DNA of 64,000 nt from Bradyrhizobium algeriense. Lineage in GTDB: Bacteria > Pseudomonadota > Alphaproteobacteria > Rhizobiales > Xanthobacteraceae. The notes beneath the pieces are model-generated. The model made no database searches. It was not told the DNA's origin and saw nothing but the letters and a program-made list of their open reading frames with translations. Position numbers and translations under genes: made by a program. The stretch's first letter is position 1, and each line of letters starts with the position of its first letter. Of the stretch, positions 61,240 to 64,000 are shown in pieces. The stretch is taken from NCBI RefSeq assembly GCF_036924595.1, contig NZ_JAZHRV010000001.1:682001-746000 (forward strand). Direction: 5' to 3'.

Positions 61240-61688
61240 AATGCATATCCTCTGGCGACGGACGAATTGGATTGTGCGCGACCGAGTTCGCTCCAGAGGC
61301 GAGGTTCAATCTCAGAGCCGTTCTCGGCGCGAAGGCGGCCCGCGCTGTCGCCGGGACTGCTGACAGGCGCGCCGGCCTGCATGGGCAGCGCAGCGCGAAC
61401 CAGATCCATGTAGCCGGAGAGTCTCGGTACCGATTCCGGAGCGGAGCCCAGATCTATCGCAAGGATGACGTCGCCCTTGCAGGTGGCGTCGGATCGCCAG
61501 CGCCCGACGCTGCGCGTGTGGGATTCGGTCGAACCGCGTTGAACACGATGGAGTTGTTGCAGGCCATGCGACGGGTGCCCCGTCAATTCGGCATCAAAGA
61601 GCACGTCGGCTTGGTGAAATTCATTTTCTTCCAAAGCATCACGCTCCATGAGCAAGCCCACGCCTGCGCCCGAGTTTGCACCGTTCAA
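61236..61688 (-). pseudogene. Internally deleted malate/L-lactate dehydrogenase (Ldh_2 family) remnant
   Basis: The 150-codon frame joins an Ldh_2 N-terminal piece (ADVLFDAELTGHPSHGLQQL, near 29-48) to a C-terminal piece (GDVILAIDLGSAPESVPRL, then RAENGSEIEPRLWSELGRAQ). The roughly 200 central residues, including the NAD-binding and catalytic parts, are missing, so it cannot be active. It still opens the reading frame overlapping the iron dehydrogenase start, so it may be kept for coupling. The alternative is a coincidental ORF. Confidence 0.6.
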
Positions 61689-61701
61689 TCTTCGTCGATT
61701 A

Positions 61702-61722
61702 AATCCTATATGATATAGGATT
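61702..61722. promoter_or_regulatory. GntR-type operator in the divergent promoter
   Basis: A perfect inverted repeat, arms AATCCTATA and TATAGGATT around three central bases, 34 bases before the regulator start and 14 bases before the first codon of the minus-strand operon. AT-rich in a GC-rich genome. It is positioned to control both directions. Confidence 0.75.
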
Positions 61723-61755
61723 GAATATTGCGCAAGATCCTGCTAGAACCGACTT

Positions 61756-62472
61756 GTGTCAAGAGGCGGGCCGAAATCGATGAACGTCACCAATCCCTCT
61801 CAAACCGGGGCCGCCAGCGGGCAGATTCATCGCCCGACCAGTCTGGCGGACGACGTGTATGAGGCGATTTTTGCACAGCTCATGTCGCTCAAGATCGCGC
61901 CAGGCGCCCGCATCACGGTCGATAGCCTGGTCCGCGAATTCAATGTGTCGCAAACGCCTATCCGTGAGGCGCTAGGTCGGCTCGAGGGTGAAGGGTTGGT
62001 GCTGAAGACGCACTTGATCGGGTATCGCGCGGCGCCGCAGATCACGAAGCGCCAGCTTGACGAAATTTATGAGCTTCGATTGCGTCTCGAGCCCTACGGC
62101 GCCGCGAAGGCGGCGGCGCGTATGGACGACACGAAGCTGGCGATGCTTCGCGAAGCGGCCGGCATGATGGCCCGCCGGGAAGGCAAGGACGAACGCCTGC
62201 GGTATTCGAACTTCGCGCGGCAGGACGCTGCCTTTCACGACAAGATCTTGGCCTGCGCTGAGAACGAACTCATTCGTCAAGCCATCGCTTTCCAGCACAC
62301 CCACTTTCACATTTTTCGGCTCATGTTCCATTCGCGTGTCACCGAAGAGGCTCTCGACGAGCACGAAGCCATACTGGCAGCCTTCGCGGCTGCGGACCCC
62401 TTGGCCGCCGAAGAAGCGATGCGCGTTCATATAGAACGCTCTCGCGATCGCCTGCTGTTAGCGTTCGATTGA
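61756..62472 (+). CDS. GntR-family (FadR/FCD) transcriptional regulator
   Basis: A 238-residue regulator: winged helix near residues 25-90 (SLADDVYEAIFAQLMSLKIAPG, VREFNVSQTPIREALGRLEGEG) and an all-helical FCD effector domain with the metal/ligand histidines in AFHDKIL, HEAILAAF and RVHIERSRDRL. FCD regulators sense organic acids. GTG 61756 or ATG 61780 are possible starts; the latter follows a weak GGGCCGAAAT region. It likely controls the Fe-ADH/ALDH operon and the ABC genes downstream through the 61702 palindrome. Confidence 0.92.
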   Translation: MSRGGPKSMNVTNPSQTGAASGQIHRPTSLADDVYEAIFAQLMSLKIAPGARITVDSLVREFNVSQTPIREALGRLEGEGLVLKTHLIGYRAAPQITKRQLDEIYELRLRLEPYGAAKAAARMDDTKLAMLREAAGMMARREGKDERLRYSNFARQDAAFHDKILACAENELIRQAIAFQHTHFHIFRLMFHSRVTEEALDEHEAILAAFAAADPLAAEEAMRVHIERSRDRLLLAFD

Positions 62473-62482
62473 GCCGCCCCCG

Positions 62483-62662
62483 ATGTCGATGAATGTCACA
62501 ACGGACAGAGTAAAAGTGGTCATGCGGCTCGGAAGCGGCGAAGCGAAGGCAGTTGAGCCTGTCCTGCAGGCGACGAACCTCTCGAAGCAACACGGCTCAG
62601 TGACCGTGCTTGCGGAGGTCACGCTCGGCGGTGGTCTGGGAGATGGCAATGGGGCAGTCTGA
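62483..62662 (+). pseudogene. Truncated ABC ATPase N-terminus
   Basis: A 59-codon frame whose residues 27-48 (PVLQATNLSKQHGSVTVLAE...) read like the first strands of a sugar-transport ATPase, stopping before Walker A. It overlaps the start of the next ATPase gene. It is probably the remnant of a first ATPase of a two-ATPase transporter, or an N-terminal fragment left by a deletion. Confidence 0.5.
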
Positions 62663-63740
62663 GAAATCTGCACTGCGTTTGACAAATGTAAGCAAGTCAT
62701 ACGGCCGCGTGCGGGCCCTTGAAAACCTGTCCTTCAGGGTGGCGGAAGGTCGTTTCTTCGTATTGTTTGGGCCGAGCTCAGTTGGCAAGACGACGACGCT
62801 TCGCACGATCGCTGGTCTCATCGCTCCCGAACGCGGGCACGTCGAGATTTTTGGCAAGGATTGGACGCATGAGCCGATTGCGGGCCGGGGCGTGTCAATG
62901 GTGTTCCAGTCCTTCGCGCTCTATCCGCACCTCACCGTTTACGACAACCTCGCCTATCCGCTGATCGAAGAAAAGCGCCCGCGTGAGGAGATCGATCGCC
63001 GCGTGAAGGAGACGGCGGCGATGCTCCGGCTCGACACGAAGGTCTATCGAAAGCCCAATACGCTTTCGGGTGGCGAACAGCAGCGCGTGGCCTTGGGTCG
63101 CTCCTTAATACGCCGCCCCAGGATCCTGTTGCTGGATGAGCCTTTGACCAATCTCGACGCGAAGCTCCGCCATGAGATGCGGGCGGAACTGAAGCGCCTT
63201 CACCGCCAGTTTGGTCTCACCATCGTCTACGCCACGCCCGATGAGCTCGAAGCCCTCTCGATGGGTGAGGAAATCGCAGTGATGCGCGACGGCGGCGTGG
63301 TGCAGATCGGAACGCCGGACGAGCTCTTCGAAGCGCCGTGTGATCTTTATGTGGCAAGCAAGATCGGCTCGCCCCACATGAACATGATCAAAGGCAGGCT
63401 GGCCACAGACAACGCCGCCCTCGAATCCGCAATTGGGCCACTACCTTTCGTGAAAAAGCTGCAAGCCGCAGAAGCAGGCGAAGCGGCCGTGGTCGGCATC
63501 CGCCCGAGCGACGTGCGCTTTGCCGGGAAGGGCGAGCAAGGCCTCAAGACCAATATTTCCATGCTTGAGCCGCTGGGGGACGTCACGATCGTGTCCGTGG
63601 AAACCGGCGGCGAAACGCTGCGCATGGTGTTGCCGGAATCTGCCGCCTCGGGTTTGCAGCCCGGCCAACAGGCGGCAGTTATTCTCGATCCAAGCAAATT
63701 CTACATCTTCCGCGCTTCGAGTGGACGGACGATGGCCTGA
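62649..63740 (+). CDS. ABC sugar transporter ATPase lacking the switch histidine
   Basis: A 363-residue UgpC/MalK-type ATPase from ATG 62649 (GGGAG 7 bases upstream; ATG 62643 also possible). Walker A is GPSSVGKT, Q-loop VFQSFALYPHL, signature LSGGEQQRV and Walker B LLLDEPLTNLD. The H-loop reads YATPDELEAL: Pro stands where the catalytic switch His of YxTHDxxEA belongs. Such a subunit normally works as the degenerate partner of a second ATPase; only a truncated one is seen upstream, so the partner is probably encoded beyond the window. Confidence 0.9.
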   Translation: MGQSEKSALRLTNVSKSYGRVRALENLSFRVAEGRFFVLFGPSSVGKTTTLRTIAGLIAPERGHVEIFGKDWTHEPIAGRGVSMVFQSFALYPHLTVYDNLAYPLIEEKRPREEIDRRVKETAAMLRLDTKVYRKPNTLSGGEQQRVALGRSLIRRPRILLLDEPLTNLDAKLRHEMRAELKRLHRQFGLTIVYATPDELEALSMGEEIAVMRDGGVVQIGTPDELFEAPCDLYVASKIGSPHMNMIKGRLATDNAALESAIGPLPFVKKLQAAEAGEAAVVGIRPSDVRFAGKGEQGLKTNISMLEPLGDVTIVSVETGGETLRMVLPESAASGLQPGQQAAVILDPSKFYIFRASSGRTMA

Positions 63741-63788
63741 GGCGAGCGATTTAAAAGAAAAAATGAAACCCAAACGGAGGAGACCAGG

Positions 63789-64000
63789 ATGACCGCGACA
63801 AGGGAGATCAACAGGATAGTGATGGCGGCCGGGCTTGCCGCTTCGCTGGTGCTGGGAGCGACGGTTGCTTTCGCCGGTGATGTGACGCTGACGATGGCTG
63901 TGCCGGATTGGCCACCAACACGCATCATGAAGAAGTTCTTCGACGAGCAGTACAAGCCAAAGTCCGGCAACACGGTGAAGCTCCAGGTGGATTTCATTCC
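63789..64000 (+). CDS. Start of an ABC substrate-binding protein (cut by window end)
   Basis: ATG 63789 follows CGGAGGAG. The first 70 codons give a signal peptide (basic MTATREINR, hydrophobic core, cleavage at TVAFAGD near residue 30) and a mature start VTLTMAVPDWPPTRIMKKFF, as in family 1 sugar-binding proteins. It is 48 bases after the ATPase gene, in the same operon. The rest is outside the window. Confidence 0.8.
   Translation, partial: MTATREINRIVMAAGLAASLVLGATVAFAGDVTLTMAVPDWPPTRIMKKFFDEQYKPKSGNTVKLQVDFI

Noticed and set aside
1..64000. CRISPR array or toxin-antitoxin pair
   Set aside because: No regularly spaced short repeats and no recognisable TA gene pair were seen in any intergenic region.

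Overview
The window looks like chromosome from a slow-growing rhizobial alphaproteobacterium, most likely Bradyrhizobium or a close relative. It has high GC with strong third-position bias, many ABC transporter and sugar-acid catabolic operons, small DUF1127 proteins, and intergenic repeat families of the kind seen in that group. No rRNA gene, complete tRNA gene or CRISPR array was found. All assignments are from reading the sequence; no database search was possible.

Left part (1-17.4 kb). A DUF2066 protein is followed by a LacI-controlled carbohydrate locus: SDR and LacI regulator on the minus strand, and on the plus strand a binding protein, two permeases, Zn-dehydrogenase, ATPase, PfkB kinase, LacD-type aldolase and enolase-superfamily dehydratase. 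Two LacI-type palindromes lie in the divergent promoter. Next is a cell-wall amino-sugar recycling locus: SIS-domain protein, MurQ and GlcNAc/MurNAc-type kinase on the minus strand, NagA on the plus strand, with an atypical aspartokinase abutting nagA.

Middle part (17.4-39.1 kb). This accessory region contains a giant BTAD/cyclase/ATPase/TPR regulator divergent from a LuxR-type regulator, four small lineage-type genes, and a mosaic marked by repeats. Two long direct repeats (about 25.13-25.50 and 32.80-33.17 kb) each end in the 3' half of a CAU-anticodon tRNA and bracket about 7.7 kb. Inside are a sulfur-flavoured operon (cysteine desulfurase, GFA protein, MFS transporter, metallo-beta-lactamase protein), a divergent ArsR-rhodanese fusion regulator with a nucleoside phosphorylase, an ArsR/AHA1 pair, a MAPEG protein and a dead tyrosine integrase. 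This is an integrative-island scar. A further module (PobA, O-methyltransferase, LysE, DUF1127, MocR regulator) lies between a second pair of related repeats at 33.19 and 39.02 kb.

Right part (39.1-64 kb). An IclR regulator is divergent from a class V aminotransferase and a polar amino acid ABC transporter. After a decayed amidase gene comes a long operon joining a MalE/MalFG/dual-ATPase sugar or polyol ABC transporter to DhaL, DhaM-type EIIA, HPr, enzyme I, a small unknown protein and DhaK. It encodes a self-contained PEP-to-dihydroxyacetone phosphorelay. Minus-strand genes follow: a Gfo/Idh oxidoreductase with a TIM-barrel isomerase, and an aldehyde dehydrogenase with an iron alcohol dehydrogenase. 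A perfect GntR-type operator separates these from a GntR regulator and the start of another ABC operon whose binding protein runs off the window.

The strongest candidates for something not fully described are the ArsR-rhodanese/MBL/MFS/cysteine-desulfurase island, whose MBL enzyme has altered metal ligands, and the ABC-plus-complete-PTS dihydroxyacetone operon.
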